From assembly GCA_905250075.1 (NCBI GenBank), contig CAJNOP010000018.1:2414569-2478568 (forward strand): a DNA stretch of 64,000 bases. Direction: 5' to 3'. A program made the position numbers and the translations under genes. Within the stretch, counting starts at the first letter, position 1. Each line of letters starts with the position of its first letter. The DNA comes from Rotaria sp. Silwood1. Lineage: Eukaryota > Rotifera > Eurotatoria > Philodinida > Philodinidae. Shown here piece after piece: positions 1 through 13,900 of the stretch. The notes below the pieces were generated by a model, which worked only from the letters and a program-made list of their open reading frames with translations, had not been told where the DNA came from and searched no databases.

Positions 1-55
1 CCGAAAAAATAATTTCAAGTCTAAATTTTCATAACAATTTCGTTCTACTCTTCAG

Positions 56-2190
56 CACATATATGCGAGCTGATGGGCATTATAATACTGCACCAACTTC
101 GGCTATGGTCCCTGTGAAATTACTTCGACAAGGTTTCTCATATACATGGTTAATACCTACTGCTGATACAGATGGTGATATAGTAAAATGCCGATGGGCT
201 AGTGCCACTGCTGTTGTACCAACAAATGTTATTGCTGATGAATGCGCTGGAATTTGTGGTACTTTTCCTGGAGCAACACTCAACTCATCCAGTTGCATGA
301 GTACATTAAGACACTAACAATTTGCCTCTCTTCACTTCGCTTTCTTTAGTGTCTTATACTGCATCAAGTGTTGGCTTTTGGGCTGTTAGTCTAATGATGG
401 AAGATTATGAATTTTCCTGGCAAACAACGTCAATGTATGTATGATTGTTGTATTCGTTAAAATAATTAAATCTCGTTATGTAGGTCGGCTGTACCTTTAC
501 AATTTATTGTTCAAGTCTATACATCGAGCAGTACCTGTACTATTGGTAAACCTTTATCAACTACTTCTTCAAAATACATCTTGAATTTTAATAACGCAAA
601 TAGGACCATCATATACGGGAACTCGTCCAGCTGGTGCTTGTGTTGGTGTAGATATTGGTCAAACAGTCGTGGAACAAGCCATTTTCACTGTTGGATGTTC
701 AGGTGTAACGCTTACGGATGTGATCACTACATCACCACCTGGTATTCACATTTTATTTATAAAAATTTCATTATCGCAAATATTGATTTATAGGTATGAC
801 TCGTGGTACTATCACGCAATCATCTAGCAATCCATTACAATACACAATGTCAATGACATGGACACCAGCAGCATCAGCTTGGGGTAAGTTTTCTTTTCTT
901 ACTCCAGCTGTCTTCAGATATATCATTTCCATAAGAGGAGTAATTTTTTTCTGTATAATTTCGTAAGAATATTATCTAAAGTCGATTTTTCATATTCAAA
1001 CTATCATTCTCTGCCGTCCTAAACTCCAAGTTTCTTTTTCGTCTTTAACAAGGTTCAAATCTTGTTTGTTATACACCAATCGATAGTTTGGGCCAACAAG
1101 GCAATACACAATGTGTCACTTATCTTGTTGCTGTTACTGCACCTGAACTTATCTATACAAGCTATGTCAATGGTACCATGGTATATTGATATATTTAGAA
1201 CAATTACATTTTATTACTATTAGTCTCTTTGATAGTCTCCTGTAGGTACGGTTATGTCTACTCAAAATGTCTGGCGTGTTGAATGCACGAAAGCAGTTAA
1301 TCGTCCATCAAGCGTAGCATATATTCGATTTTATCAAACATCAACTGCTACGCAAGTGTATGCACTTGAAGTTAGCACTGATATGACCAATGTCATCTAT
1401 TCAAATTTTACTTTAATCTTCTTCACAAGCTATTCGTGGACACCTGTGAGTCATTTATTTAAAGTTTCTTGCATGTAATAAAAAAGTTCATTGTTTTGTG
1501 TTTTTTTACTAGGGTGCAAGCTATTATATTTTGTTCGATAAGTAAACTTCTTCCTCAATACGTTTCACTTTGTTCTAAGAGATTACTTAATAATATAGTG
1601 GTGTTGTAACCGGTACTGAATTTTGTGGTCCACAATCAAGACCAATAACTGATCCAAACTTTTGGCCATTTAATATTTTCAATTCAGCTGCCTATGCTAA
1701 TATGACTGGAATGACAACATCAAGTACCACAACAATTATTCCAAATGTCACAACACAAGCTGTATCAACAACAACAGCTAATCCAGCTATTACCACAACT
1801 GGAATTACTGTTCCAAGCTCTACTACACCTTACACTGGTATGCAAATTTTTGTAATTCATTTACATTATTAGTTTAATATATTAGGTACTGGTCCAAGTT
1901 CAACAATCAGAACGACGACAACAACTTCCAGCAGCACATGTGAGATGCTTTACCCTAATGTATGCTTTTATCTATCTATTGATATTTTTTTTTATATAGC
2001 AACAACATCGACGACATCAACAACATCAACAACAACAGTTCCACCGGTTCAAATACTACAACCAAGTGAAATTATCAAAAAATGTCAACAACCAGTTATT
2101 CTTGGTACATTATTATCTACAACTGTTGTGGGAGTTATATCTTCAATCATTTATGGTGTTTTTATGGCTAAAATCGCAGCATCAATGTAA
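56..2190 (+). CDS. Large extracellular Thr-rich single-pass membrane protein (5' part missing)
   Basis: Eleven exons can be joined in one frame: 56-300, 350-434, 484-545, 604-741, 794-883, 1053-1172, 1246-1445, 1513-1541, 1599-1837, 1886-1939, 2000-2190, giving 484 codons. The 5' end lies outside the window, because the first exon opens behind an AG acceptor with no start. The N-terminal half is an ectodomain with spaced Cys residues, including the blocks VKCRW, DECAGICG, GACVGVDIG and NTQCVTYLVAVTAPE. A Thr/Ser/Pro mucin-like stalk follows (exons 9-11, runs of TTTS). Next comes a hydrophobic segment starting PVILGTLLSTTVVG and a very short tail ending AASM. This suggests a type I surface glycoprotein. 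The ectodomain resembles unnamed proteins I recall from rotifers and other invertebrates; I cannot give a function. Introns are 48-170 bp. Confidence 0.8.
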
Positions 2191-4079
2191 AGACGATCGA
2201 GTACTACAAGTCGAAGTACATAGAAACGAATTGTGAGAAACATTTCTATTCAAGACATTTACATAGTTTCTTATTTATTTTTACGTATTCAACTTTTTGC
2301 AAATGATAATTCTTTTTCTAAGATGTCAGAATTTTTCCATTGACGGCAGTTCGAAAATACAATTTTCGTACTAATCTATTATTTTTGCAGAGATATTTGT
2401 GCTATATATTAAAACAAAATGAAACAAACATTTTTGATTTTTTTCATCAAATAAATTTTTCGGTCTCTACATAACACACAATCATGATAAAATATTATTG
2501 CTTGGAGGTGACGAAAACATGTTTACAATACATTGATATATGGAAGACAAAAGACGTTAATGGAATATTTAAATGAATGAAACAATTTATAGAAGCATTT
2601 AGACATTATTTAAATTGTCCATATGAGAATTGAAGTAATCTTTCATATATGGTAATTTCATGTGCAACCAGGAGATATCAATAGAAGCTTTGGAATGCAG
2701 TTGAAGACGAGACTTAAACCCTATTCATAGAATGCTTGTGTCAATCTGATCTATTTTGTTATTACATTAACTCGAAGCTTGATTTAAGCCGAATTTAAAC
2801 GCAGGATGTCCTGATAGTCAGTTTATCGAGAAAAAATTGAACATCACCACTAAGTTTTGAACAAATCGACTGATACTTCATCATTGATAAAGGTATATTC
2901 TTAGTTCATATTCATAAAAAGAAGTCAACAAAAAAAATTGTTTTGAAGTGTCAGCGTTAATCTATATGCAATCCAGGAGTTCGGCAAAAAGATACAATGT
3001 CTCCTAGCGGACAAAATCAATGACACAGTCAATTTTTTTGAGCAGTTTACTATACTAATATTGTTGGTATCGTGTGTTCATATATGAGGTTCAGAGGAAA
3101 TTTTCTTATGATAATTATCTCACTATCATTTTCTGATTTACTTTACATTTTGAAAAGGCAGAGATATTCTTTCCTTCAAACTATATTTGAACAACTTATT
3201 AAATATTATCTAAGCATTCAGACATGGTAAGAAATAATGATGAGACAAGTATCATGATGCACTTTTTTTTGGTTGCAACTATACAAGAGTACATGCAATA
3301 ACTTTGCAGTTTTCTCAGACAGATTTCTTTGATGTTAATAGTTACAATTTCATGACACATTGAGAAAAAAAGCATGTTTCTATGGTGTAAATATGACATT
3401 TATTATAACGACTCGGATATATATTGTTTTCTTCACAACTTGTGAAGAATGACTTTTTTTTTCATTGAAGTCAACGATGACGCTTCAAAACAGTTTTTAT
3501 CAACGTTACTCTCATGAATATAAACTGTGAACATTGATTTAGATCGATTTTCTATCAGAACAATTTTTAACTAACATTGATTATGATTTGAGTCATAAAT
3601 TTAACGAATGAATATCAAAAGGGGATAATAAAACGAACTGTATCTCCTAACGAACGAGTCTATCAAGGTTTTATGATGAGTATGTGGCTGCCTAGTGGAC
3701 ATATAAGAAGAGAGAGAAACACGGACAAAACACATATCTGACATGATTAATGAAGACTCAGTTCATTTTTTAAATGACTTAAATAATCATATGTAGAGCA
3801 GAAAACTAAATTGTTGCATGTCAATACAGAATCTTTTTAGAGAAAGCTTCCTCGTATACAATTTTATTTCTGTATTGACATAGATTGAAATTCTTACGTG
3901 AACTTACATGTTTCTTTTTGTTGTAAACCAATAAATGATTCATGAATGTACCGTACTGGTCAGAAGTTCCCGCTTTCGTTGAATTTCATTAGAAAGAAGC
4001 GAGTCAATGAAAAAATTTTTACTATGTAAAAGTTTATAAGTACATTATGATTATTAACATAATTTAAAGCCACTATGAC
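2191..4079. other. Intergenic, no gene seen
   Basis: AT-rich sequence after the stop of the Thr-rich membrane protein gene. Short open frames here lack splice-compatible neighbours or recognisable protein character. I see no repeat array or RNA gene. Confidence 0.6.
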
Positions 4080-4340
4080 TTTCAACAAGTTTAGCCATTC
4101 GATTAATCATGTAACGTACGAGTTTGATGGCTAAGTCCGACAAAGTCGATTATATTTCGCTCCTGTTTCATTTATGCACTGTCGTATCGTTATCTCATTG
4201 TACATGACTGATCTCATTGTCAATTGGTTTGCGATATTTTGGCTTGTGACGAACATTTGTTGTTCGAAGAGCGAAATAATTTGTTGATTTTGTTTTGATA
4301 TCGTTGTACGTGGTTGATGGGATCGAATTGAATCAGTCAA
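4080..4340 (-). mobile_element. Tc1/mariner transposase remnant (N-terminal HTH part)
   Basis: The minus strand encodes about 69 residues that read like the helix-turn-helix DNA-binding region of Tc1-type transposases: a basic SHQPRTTISKQNQQIISLF stretch, then TSQNIANQLTMRSV and TIRQCINETGAKYNR. These match the pattern of a family that recognises its terminal repeat with two HTH motifs. The frame stops before the region that would lead into the catalytic domain, and no DDE/D core follows. It is a decayed DNA-transposon fragment, not a gene. Terminal repeats could not be defined. Confidence 0.55.
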
Positions 4341-4693
4341 GACTTTTGACTGATTCCATCACGTGAGGCAATATTTTATTGTCGTCACTTCATAATGGAC
4401 TAATTTTGCTATAGCTTTATGTCTAAACTTTTGACCCAACGAATATTGAAATAAAAAGAAACTGATTCGTATCCCTGGTACATTGGTAAAACCATATTTC
4501 AGGGGTATATTAGAGCTAATGATTAGCAGCAACCGAAAAGGAATGAAAATTGACTCAGTCAGGACGTGACAAAAGCTCCTTATTTATATATTTTCAATTT
4601 TTATAGAAATAAAGTTTTAGTGATAAGAAAAAAATACATGAACTTATTTTTTGGAAACGATCAAATAATAAAAATTAATTCTTCTTCTTTGTT

Positions 4694-5677
4694 CTACACC
4701 AATTTACTTCGGTAAGACGAAGATGAAATGATCAATCGTTGACCTCCAGAACTTAATTTTATTTGTTTAAAAAGAGGATGAAGCCATTCAATAGCTTCGA
4801 TATTGACCGAATAATTGTCACTCAATGGTAAATCATCGAGCCAAATACTAGTATAAAATTGATGTAGACTAGGTAAATGTCGATGAAGAGTATATGCTAT
4901 TCGTTCAATATGTATTTTATTAGTATTACATCGAGGGCTAATAATTGATAAATAGGTAACATTTGGTACAAATGCCAATATTGAATCGATTGTTTCAATA
5001 GACATCTGATCAACACTATCAAATATAAGTGTGTGTAGATTTTTATGTGGCATTAATGACCATTCTTTAAAAATGTTAGAATCAATTTTAGCATTGTCAA
5101 AATATTTAATTGATAATTGATTAAGATTTGGACATAAGAAGAGTAGAGAAACAATATCTTCGGAATACTTTGTAAATATTTTTAGTGAAACTAAAGTTGG
5201 TAGAATGGTAGAATATGAACGGATGATTGATCTATTTCCTATGAAATTTTCTAGATAACACGAATGTAATTGAGGAAAACCATTTATAAAAATATGTTTG
5301 AGAAGTTGTTGAGTATCACCTTCATACAATGAATGACCAATATATAAATGTTCTAGTTGAGATTGATTTATTGTTTGATTACATTGTTGTTTAGTAGGCC
5401 ATTGAAGTTTTAATGCGCGTAGTTTAGGATAACGATTTAGATCAATTTTATTTGAATGTCGAATAACTAATGTTGTGATACGATGTGCAAATGCTGAATC
5501 ATCAATCTTTTCAAGTTCTAATTGTTCGAAATGAAATTCTTGTAATGACTCAATAATTTTTGTTAATCTTAAATTAAGTCCAAAAAATGTTTTGTATAAA
5601 TCTTGAATAGGAAGATATTCAAAAATATCTATTAATAATTCATTAGGCAATCCTTCAAAAGTTGATGATCTATCCAT
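4694..5677 (-). CDS. Single-exon F-box protein with LRR-like tail
   Basis: The product is 327 aa, starting at ATG 5677-5675. Residues 8-50 form an F-box (FEGLPNELLIDIFEYLPIQD, then a hydrophobic core through RLTKIIESL), the Skp1-binding part of SCF ubiquitin ligases. The rest is Leu/Ile-rich with degenerate repeats of the form LKxLxL, YLSI and HTLIF, as in F-box/LRR proteins where this part holds the substrate. No catalytic motif is seen. There are no introns, unlike the F-box gene at 25850-28982. Divergent intronless F-box genes are common as expanded families in invertebrates. A role in ubiquitin-dependent turnover is inferred from the F-box alone; the target is unknown. Confidence 0.85.
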   Translation of the reverse strand: MDRSSTFEGLPNELLIDIFEYLPIQDLYKTFFGLNLRLTKIIESLQEFHFEQLELEKIDDSAFAHRITTLVIRHSNKIDLNRYPKLRALKLQWPTKQQCNQTINQSQLEHLYIGHSLYEGDTQQLLKHIFINGFPQLHSCYLENFIGNRSIIRSYSTILPTLVSLKIFTKYSEDIVSLLFLCPNLNQLSIKYFDNAKIDSNIFKEWSLMPHKNLHTLIFDSVDQMSIETIDSILAFVPNVTYLSIISPRCNTNKIHIERIAYTLHRHLPSLHQFYTSIWLDDLPLSDNYSVNIEAIEWLHPLFKQIKLSSGGQRLIISSSSYRSKLV

Positions 5678-5699
5678 TATGTATTGAGTTTTTTTTTCT

Positions 5700-8642
5700 T
5701 CAAACTGGAATATATATTTATATTAAAAGCAAGTATATTTGATGAAATGTAATGTGCACATGAAAAAAAAATATGACTCGACTGTTCTCGATGCTTCTAT
5801 AAAGAACAAATCAATATTGGTCATGTATACTTTGTCTTGTGCAATTTTCTTTCAGTTGTTCTCTTACCCTGGTATGTGACTCAAAACTCTCGTCATCCGA
5901 ATCATTTCATAAGACAATGACAGCAACAATTAGATCAACATTGTTTTTATTAGAAAAGAGTACATGGTTATTCAAGACTTGAAGATATTCCAAATGTCTT
6001 TCGTATATATTCATGTTTTTTATTCTTATTTAAGTCACACCAAAAATGTTCTTGTTGACAGCAGGAAGCATAAAATATTTTATAATCGAATGGACTTTAT
6101 AAGATTAAAAACTTGAATGTTTAATGATGAGATTTACAAAAAAAATCCTTAGTGAGATATTATTGACATCTTTAAGTCATGTCATATTTTCTAACACGAA
6201 AGAAAACGGCGAATTCCCAAGAGGCCGAATCTTTCGACATACAACAGGAATCCTTGGAACAGTGGAAGTATGACTAAATCTTGGGATTACGATATGCTCA
6301 GAAACCAGAGTACGTCAAGAAAAAAGTGCGCATAGATAAATAATAAATTCTTCAGTCTAAAATAGAACGTTATGACTCTGTCGTATGATGCACAAAGAAT
6401 ATCAAACGAGGAGCATCTTTATTGCATGCTTTATAAATTGCTTGAGTTGTTAATTCTAGTTGAAAAGCTAAAAGTACCGTCTCACACCAAGAAAGAATCA
6501 AAGTTAATATAAAAAAATCAGTGAATAGACTACAATTCTCTCTTTTGCATTGATTATTTTCTGATCTGAGATCAAATATCATCTGTTGGTACATTTGTGT
6601 TGCAAATCGGTTTACTTTTATTTTCAAAGGATAATTTTCAATACAGTAGCCAACCAAATTGTTGGCTTAGCTAAAGCAAATTATTTAAAATTTTTTGATA
6701 ATGATGTGTGAAAAGGAACAATTATAATATCTTTTCCTGCACTAGCGGCTTTTATAATATCTAAAAAGACAAGAATGTAAATATTCTCGAATGATGTGAT
6801 CGAATTATAACAGATACTGTCTACTAATGGCAAATTGCTTGCCAATTATTGTTTTGATATGAAGCAGAATTAGAACAAGTACAAATATAGCAAGTAAACG
6901 TAATTCAATTATAAATGACTCCCGCACTTATACTTAAGTACAAAAAAGTATCTATTTTATATTTTTTTCTTAATGCATAAATATAAAATATCGTTAGTAA
7001 TGGTGTCTACTTCTAATTAAGCTGTCAGGACTATTGTAGCATTATCTGCTCAAAAGTTACATGAAAATAAGAAGATGGCAATTTAAATTTTTTCCTTCAT
7101 ACATACGTTGGTGAAGTCACTACAGGGCTCTTGTAGAAATCGTCCAGGGTCATCGTTCAAGTTTCTTCAAAATGAAGAATTATGTTTCTGAATGATGATA
7201 CTCATCTGAGTCATGATCACAGCTTTGTCATATTCTTCATGGCATTTAGAAGACTCTAGTTGAATTCAAATTGAAGTTCTCCTAGCACAAACAGATCATC
7301 GTTTCGCTGAATATTCGAATCATTGATATCAGTTTTTAAATCATAACTACAAACATTTTAATGAGGAAGTTCGATGAAAGATTCCTTGAATATATAATAG
7401 ACCTCTCTAAAAATAGGACGAAAACTATAAATTCTTCGTAAAAATATTGATCTATACCATCGAATGAATGAAGGTTTCGAAGAAACAAAAATATTTAAAA
7501 TTAAAAAACTATTTCGCATTCTAAGTAAAAGTGCGCAAGTCAATTTTTGTATTAAAATGTAATTACGAAACTATATGCCTCAATTTACGAGCATAAATCT
7601 CAAGTACTTTTCTCAAGGTGCAAATACAAGTACAAACACTTTTATCCAAACTTTGATATGAAATATAGAGTTTACGATTGGATGAATTCATATAGATATT
7701 GTATACAAGAGTAGACGCCTGAAATACAAATAAAACCTTAATAGAAAGATACATCCACGAGACTGAAATTCACCGCTGGATTAGTATGATAGTTATTCTT
7801 TACTTTTCTTTCGTATTCACTGGAATATATTGTAACTAATATTTTTCATTATCGATTTGAATTTATAAACCGAAACATATATATTAATTAATCTTCTGTT
7901 ATATATCTACTAGCATTGATATTGATGACTTCAAGTCAGTAATCTGATACGAGGTCAAAAACATGAACATTGCTATATCAAACCTAGATAGATGTGTTTT
8001 GGAAGTGAAAATTTTCATCATTTGATTATCTCATTGACTTTCTTACATATTCTATCGAATAATATCATAAAATATAATTTTATCATGTTCGGAACAATCA
8101 TGGTATACTCAAGTCAGCCTTTTCATTGAATTCTTTTGTACTTTCATTTGTCATGATACTCTTTAATTACAAGATTAATTTGATTTTGTTCATTGTAGAG
8201 GAACAAAAAAAAAAAGAGTCCTCCTTTCTTATTCTTTGTCACTCACAAAATACGACAAATACTGACTGGCAAAAAAGAAAAAAAATATATGATTAAGAAC
8301 AAAGACACTCCACACTGATAAAAACTAAGTCACATCACAATACACAATTAAATATAATAATTAATAATATTGTTAGTAATAAAATCTCACTGCTTATGTC
8401 CAACACTTACATAAACATAGAGATACAGCAAAGGAAAACAACAAAATAGAACACATCGAGATTCAGTAAACAGAAATATTAGAAGAAAATCCGTTAAAGA
8501 ATATCAGTACAAAGTATATGCGTGTATATAGGAGAAATTTAAAAAAAACAATGTTTATATGTGTGCGTTGAGCATGATGTATTGTTAGGGTATTTAAAAA
8601 AGAAGAAAAGAAATAAAAACATATTCGTTTCGGTCTTTATTT
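5700..8642. other. Intergenic, no gene supported
   Basis: Nearly 3 kb of AT-rich DNA. It includes an open stretch of about 95 codons on the minus strand (6370-6657) without an ATG start, fitting splice sites or family resemblance. The distal part next to 8643 probably includes the 3' UTR of the calcineurin B gene. Confidence 0.5.
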
Positions 8643-10432
8643 TTATACAGCCACCGTCATCTTCTTTTGAATATCGTCAATTAATGAATCTCCAACACAC
8701 TAAAAAATGAATAATAAGAATAATAAAAGAAACTTTGTATAAATAAGAATAACAACATTATATTTACATAAATAAATACAACAATTAGAATAACAATACT
8801 TATCGAACAGACAACAGAAAATTTACCCATGATAATTTAGATTTTGATATTACTCGGTAGACTTATGTTCAGCTCATAAGTAGGGATAAACTAGAAGAAG
8901 GATGTACAGCACAAAAGTCATATAAATATATATCTATTTATATTTATTAGTAAATAAAGATAATGAGTAAAACTTGAAGATAAAGAAGAAGAAGAAGAAG
9001 CAGAGCAACGCAAATTTCGAAAAAAAAATCTAAGAATTAAAAAGAACAAGATACGTACGGCACAGAATTCATCAAAACTTATTTTACCATCACCATCTTT
9101 ATCTGCATTGATAATTGTCTATTTAATTAAAATTAAATTAAATTGAAGAAAATCTCTCTTAATAAAAACATATCAATTATATTTACTTTATCAACAATTT
9201 GTTGTAATTGAGAATCTTTTAAATTCGATCCAACCATCATTTTTAGTACTTGAAATAATTCTCCTATAAATAAAAAATAATAATTTCAATTAGATTCATT
9301 TCATCTATTGCATAATTCTCAATACGAAATAAATCCAATTGAAATGTTAGACTAAATTAATTTTACTAATTGCTAAAAACAAAAAATGATATAAATATGA
9401 CATTGATATAGAGTAACGAGTAGAGATAGAACAGTAACAATGATCATCGATACACTATTCTAAATAGTGACGTATAGAATAACGGTAGATGCGTAATAAG
9501 ACTATGGTGGTGTTAAATTCATTTCGACTTTTTCGATCGGAGGAAGTCTATTTTAAGAATATAGCCGAATTTTATAAAACATGAGAATAGTGCCTTTCTC
9601 GAACTCGAGAATTGTACACCAATTTACTGTTACACCCCTACGGCTGAGTGAAACGATTTTAGTTTCTATCGAATCGACTCATGTCTAGTTTTTCAAAAAA
9701 GAAATTACATTCTGTCAATGTCGATCGTCATCATCTATTTGTCATGGATAAATAGATCCCAAGATTCTTCGAATTCTCTTTTAATACTCTTCTGTAAATC
9801 TTGCTTCATTAGTTTGGTTTGCAGAAAAAGAAAAACATTCGATTCTACGATAAACAAAAATAAAAATTAATTACCATTAGAAATAAATCCATCCTTATCC
9901 ATATCATAAATTTTAAAAGCAACTAAAATACAATATTAATCGTTTTATTTATTTATTTTTTTTTTGTACGTAAATATACATACATTTAAGTTTTGATTCT
10001 TTATCCCCTTTAACACTAAATTGTGAAATACCACCAATGAATTCTAAAAAAAATTTGAAATATATTCTTAAATTTCAAAGAAACATAATCTTTTCATATT
10101 AAACTACCTTTAAAATCAATTTCACCGTTACCATCGGTATCAAATATATCAATAACACGTTGTACAAGTGGATTTTGTTGTAATTCAGGTATAGACATAA
10201 ATTCTTGTACACTTAATGAACCACTACCATCAATATCGAGCTTTTTAAAACGTTTACCTAATCGACGTATTTCATCAGCATCAACTATAAAAAAAAACAA
10301 ACAACTAATAAAAATAAGCAAAATAAAAACTAATTTTACATGTAGCACATAGCTCAACGGGTATTGATGTCATATTCCCCTGAGAAAAGAAATAGTTAAA
10401 CAACAATATATAATAGATTTTCTTCATACCAT
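8643..10432 (-). CDS. CNB: Calcineurin subunit B (regulatory EF-hand subunit of PP2B)
   Basis: Eight coding exons on the minus strand: 10430-10432 (ATG only), 10340-10379, 10108-10284, 9984-10043, 9875-9922, 9187-9263, 9059-9118, 8643-8699. Together they give 173 aa; vertebrate CNB has 170. The protein starts MGNMTS, so an N-terminal Gly is available for myristoylation once Met is removed. Four EF-hand loops are intact: [36 protein letters not shown] and [12 protein letters not shown]. Family hallmarks [24 protein letters not shown] and [12 protein letters not shown] are present. It binds the catalytic A subunit and makes the phosphatase Ca2+-responsive. The C-terminal tail ([18 protein letters not shown]) differs from the VVGGLDIHKKM type of vertebrates. 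The start codon is cut off from the rest by an intron right after ATG. One intron (9264-9874) is over 600 bp, far longer than the others. Confidence 0.95.
8980..9000. repeat. Short (GAA)n run in a calcineurin B intron
   Basis: About six GAA/AAG units lie in the intron between the last two coding exons. It is a simple microsatellite. Confidence 0.6.
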
Positions 10433-10993
10433 GATGATGTTTTAATTAAATTCAATATCAGTTAGACCGTTGTAAACGAACTATGTTTTTCCAAAAATGG
10501 ATAACCTACAAATAATCTACCATTTTATTTATTATTATCAAGAACCTCGATGATGATGATTTATTAATCATATTCAAGCAGAAGAGGTCGCTTTCCTGAA
10601 CAATCAGGAATATTGTTGAATGAGTCAAAAAGAAAACTTCTTTTTAGTTTATTTGGAAGTTTCTTTATGTCGCAATTTCTCGGAGTAATAATCATTCTAC
10701 TTTAATAAGAACATATAAAAAGCTTTTTCTCTGCTATTTTTTTGTTGATGCAATCACAGTCCCTCATACGTTTATATTTCGTTCTCTCTTTCTTTTTGTC
10801 TCATTTTATTCATTTTGTAACTCAGTTAAATTGTGCACATCCTAGGACACACATCAGTCATACGTTGAATGTGTTTTCATAGTCCAAAGTGCATTTATCA
10901 ATGCATACTTATATAATTGTACGGTTTTTGTTTTAGATACGGTTTTTCGTTTTGCACTTAAATACATCGAACAAAATAAACAAAAAACACATC
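10433..10993. promoter_or_regulatory. Shared upstream region of two head-to-head genes
   Basis: These 561 bp separate the start codons of calcineurin B (minus) and the autophagy-receptor-like gene (plus), so both promoters and 5' UTRs must lie here unless more distant 5' exons exist. It contains a pyrimidine-rich patch near 10780-10810. No clear TATA box was found for either gene. Confidence 0.5.
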
Positions 10994-13900
10994 ATGACTG
11001 ATGTTAACGATCAATGTTCGGATACAAGCTCAGATCTAAATTGGCCACTTGATAATACATTAGAACGAGTACAAGATGATCGAGTTGTTTTTGAAAATGT
11101 TGCTGATCAATATGTAAAAGGTGCTGATGTTACAGCTTTTTTCACTATTTTACATGATATCAAGGTCAATCCTGATGAAGATCAAATTGGTTTATTACGA
11201 GTAGAAATTTTCTTTTTTTATTCTATTCGAAACATTTCTTTTGTTTGTTTGTTTTTTTACTCTAGGTTGGTTGTACAAATATTAAAGAATGCGTAGCATA
11301 TGCTTCTGTACAATTCAATCCATCGTCAACATCAAGTTCAACTCATCATGGTACAGCAACATTTTCATCATCATCATTACCGGTAACTGATGATGAATTT
11401 TATCAATTTTGTTATATTATAAGTAAAACAAAAAATCTTGGTTCATCAATACCATTTCAATTAAATTGTGCACCAGATGATATTGATTTATTATCAAATG
11501 TACCAATAAGAAAAACAAAACGTGATGGTCTTATTGCATTAGCTGATAATGATAATGATGATGTTCTTGTTATACATACAAAACAAATGTTAACAGAAGA
11601 AAAATTACGTCAAGAAAATCGACAATTATTAGATATGAATCGTCGATTAGAATTACAAAAAGATGAATATAAAGCTAAATTAGATGTAGTTGAAGTTAAA
11701 ACAAAAGAACATAATCATAAAATTTATAATGAAATGCAAGTATGTAAACATAAAATTTCCTAAGAAAAAAACAGAATTATGAAATTTGAATATTACAAAT
11801 TTTTGGTGTAACAAAAAAAAAAAAACATCTTTTGTTTTCTTCAACGTTTTATCAGAAAAAGAAAAATATAATTTATATTATTATTCATTTTTAAATACGT
11901 CACCAGAAAAATTATTCATCATCAAAAAAAAAGATAAATTTCTCTCCTTCTGACTAATAAGAGAAATTCACCATTGATAACGCGCATTTGAGTCAACAAA
12001 CCAAATGGTTTATGAATATTCTGTCAAGATTTCAGGCCATTAGTTTATTGTTGTCGAGATACTACACTTTTACGATAGTTAGTGCTGTATGTAGTGTGAG
12101 AGCCGAAGAGCAGCATGACCTGAGAATCAGATTAACCCTCTCGAAGTTGATGGCTATTATAGCATATAACTCTTCACCTCCGCTATTGAAGATCCAGATC
12201 TATGGTTGTATCTCAATTAGTTTCATAATCTTGAATTAAAAATTTTTTCAGAAAATCAAAGCGGTTTTTAAGATTTATGAAGAAGTTTGTAGAGCTTTAA
12301 AAATTTAGAAATAATGCTGACTTCACTCTTTTAAGATTTTCTAGGCATATTTTGATATAAATATACTAATTAAAGATTCAAATTTTATGGTTTATGCTCC
12401 TAAAAATAGTTGTTCGCCTTCTCGAAAGTTTTAAATTGTTCCTCCTGAAAGAAAAATCTGAATAAAATATTGAAGATAGATTTTTAACCAATGCCATTGT
12501 ATCCGTCAGGAAAACTTATGTTCAAACTTTCACTTGAAACTTCATATAGAGACAGGCCTTAACCAAAATAATTTCAGACCTTTTCATTATTCCTCTCACA
12601 AGATGTTGCTATAGTAGCAACGTGTCTTTTATGCATCGCTTATACCCATATTCCTAAGAACGATTTTGACATTCATTTGAAAACCTACTGTTAATTGGCA
12701 GACAGCATGCATTTAGTTATACAAACAAATAAAATTTCGATTTTCTTCTTAGACATTAATTGCATCACATAAAACAGCCATTGATGAATTATCATCACGA
12801 CAACAAACAGAATCCAAATTACGTACTGAATATGATGCATGTCGTGCATTATGTAATCAATATCAAACTGAATCTTTACAACAGGCTGAACGTTGTCGTG
12901 CACTTGAAGATTCTCAAGCAAAAGTTCAAAGTGAAACAAATCAAATTCGTTCACAATTCAGTATAACATCACAATTAACAAAAGAACAAGCAACACAAAT
13001 TATTGATTTAGAACGTCGTTTAATGCAATCAAATGAATTAACAAAAACATCAAATCAACGTCAAACATTACTTGAACAACAAATACGTGATTTACGTTTA
13101 ACATCAGAAAAAAGTCAAGCATCAATTCAAACACAAATTGATACATATTCAATACAAATTGCTAAAAAAGAGGAAGAAATTAATGAATTGAAAACGACTA
13201 ATAATTTATTAAACGAAGAAATAAATTCTTTAAAAGTTAACAATGAATCTTTATTATTAGTATCTAAACAAGATAAAGAATTAGCACAAACATTACAAAA
13301 CCAATTAGATCAATTATCTGAACAATATTGTTTAGAGAATGAATTAGTAAGAAAAGAATAAATAAATAAATTTCTATTTTTTTTTTCTTTCTAATATACA
13401 TATTTATTTATTTATTTAGGTACAAAACGAAATCAAATCATTACAAAATCAATTAAATGAAATGAATTCAAGTCAACAAGCTTATATGGCATTAAAAACT
13501 TCATTTATAGAAATTGAAAAACGTTGTGTTAAACATCAAAAAAGTGAAATTGAAGTTAAAAAACAATTAAGTGCTTATAAAGATTTCGTTGTAAGTTATC
13601 TCACTCTTTCTTTTCAGTTAAATTCTTTTGAAATTACAATCATCAATAATTTTCATATTTCATAGGGCTCATTTCATAGATGTTTTTTCTCTTTAAAAAA
13701 CTTTGAGCTCAATAGAGTTTTTTATAAATTACTTTTAGTATAGCTATATCGAACAGATATCGATTCCTGATGTGTCTTTTTCTTTTGCTCTTATTATCTC
13801 ATTGAGAAGTGTATAATGAAACTTTGTTAAAAGTTAACAACGGTATATATCACTATCGCTAGATGAAATTGTATGACTATTCGTTAGTTTCGTATCGGTA

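Noticed and set aside
6370-6657. 95-codon open stretch on the minus strand with a hydrophobic middle
   Set aside because: It opens at TTG, has no in-frame ATG, no matching splice sites and no family resemblance; composition is that of AT-rich chance frames.
12691-12966. Frames of 68-87 codons on both strands
   Set aside because: They are shadows of the coiled-coil exon 12753-13346 in other frames.
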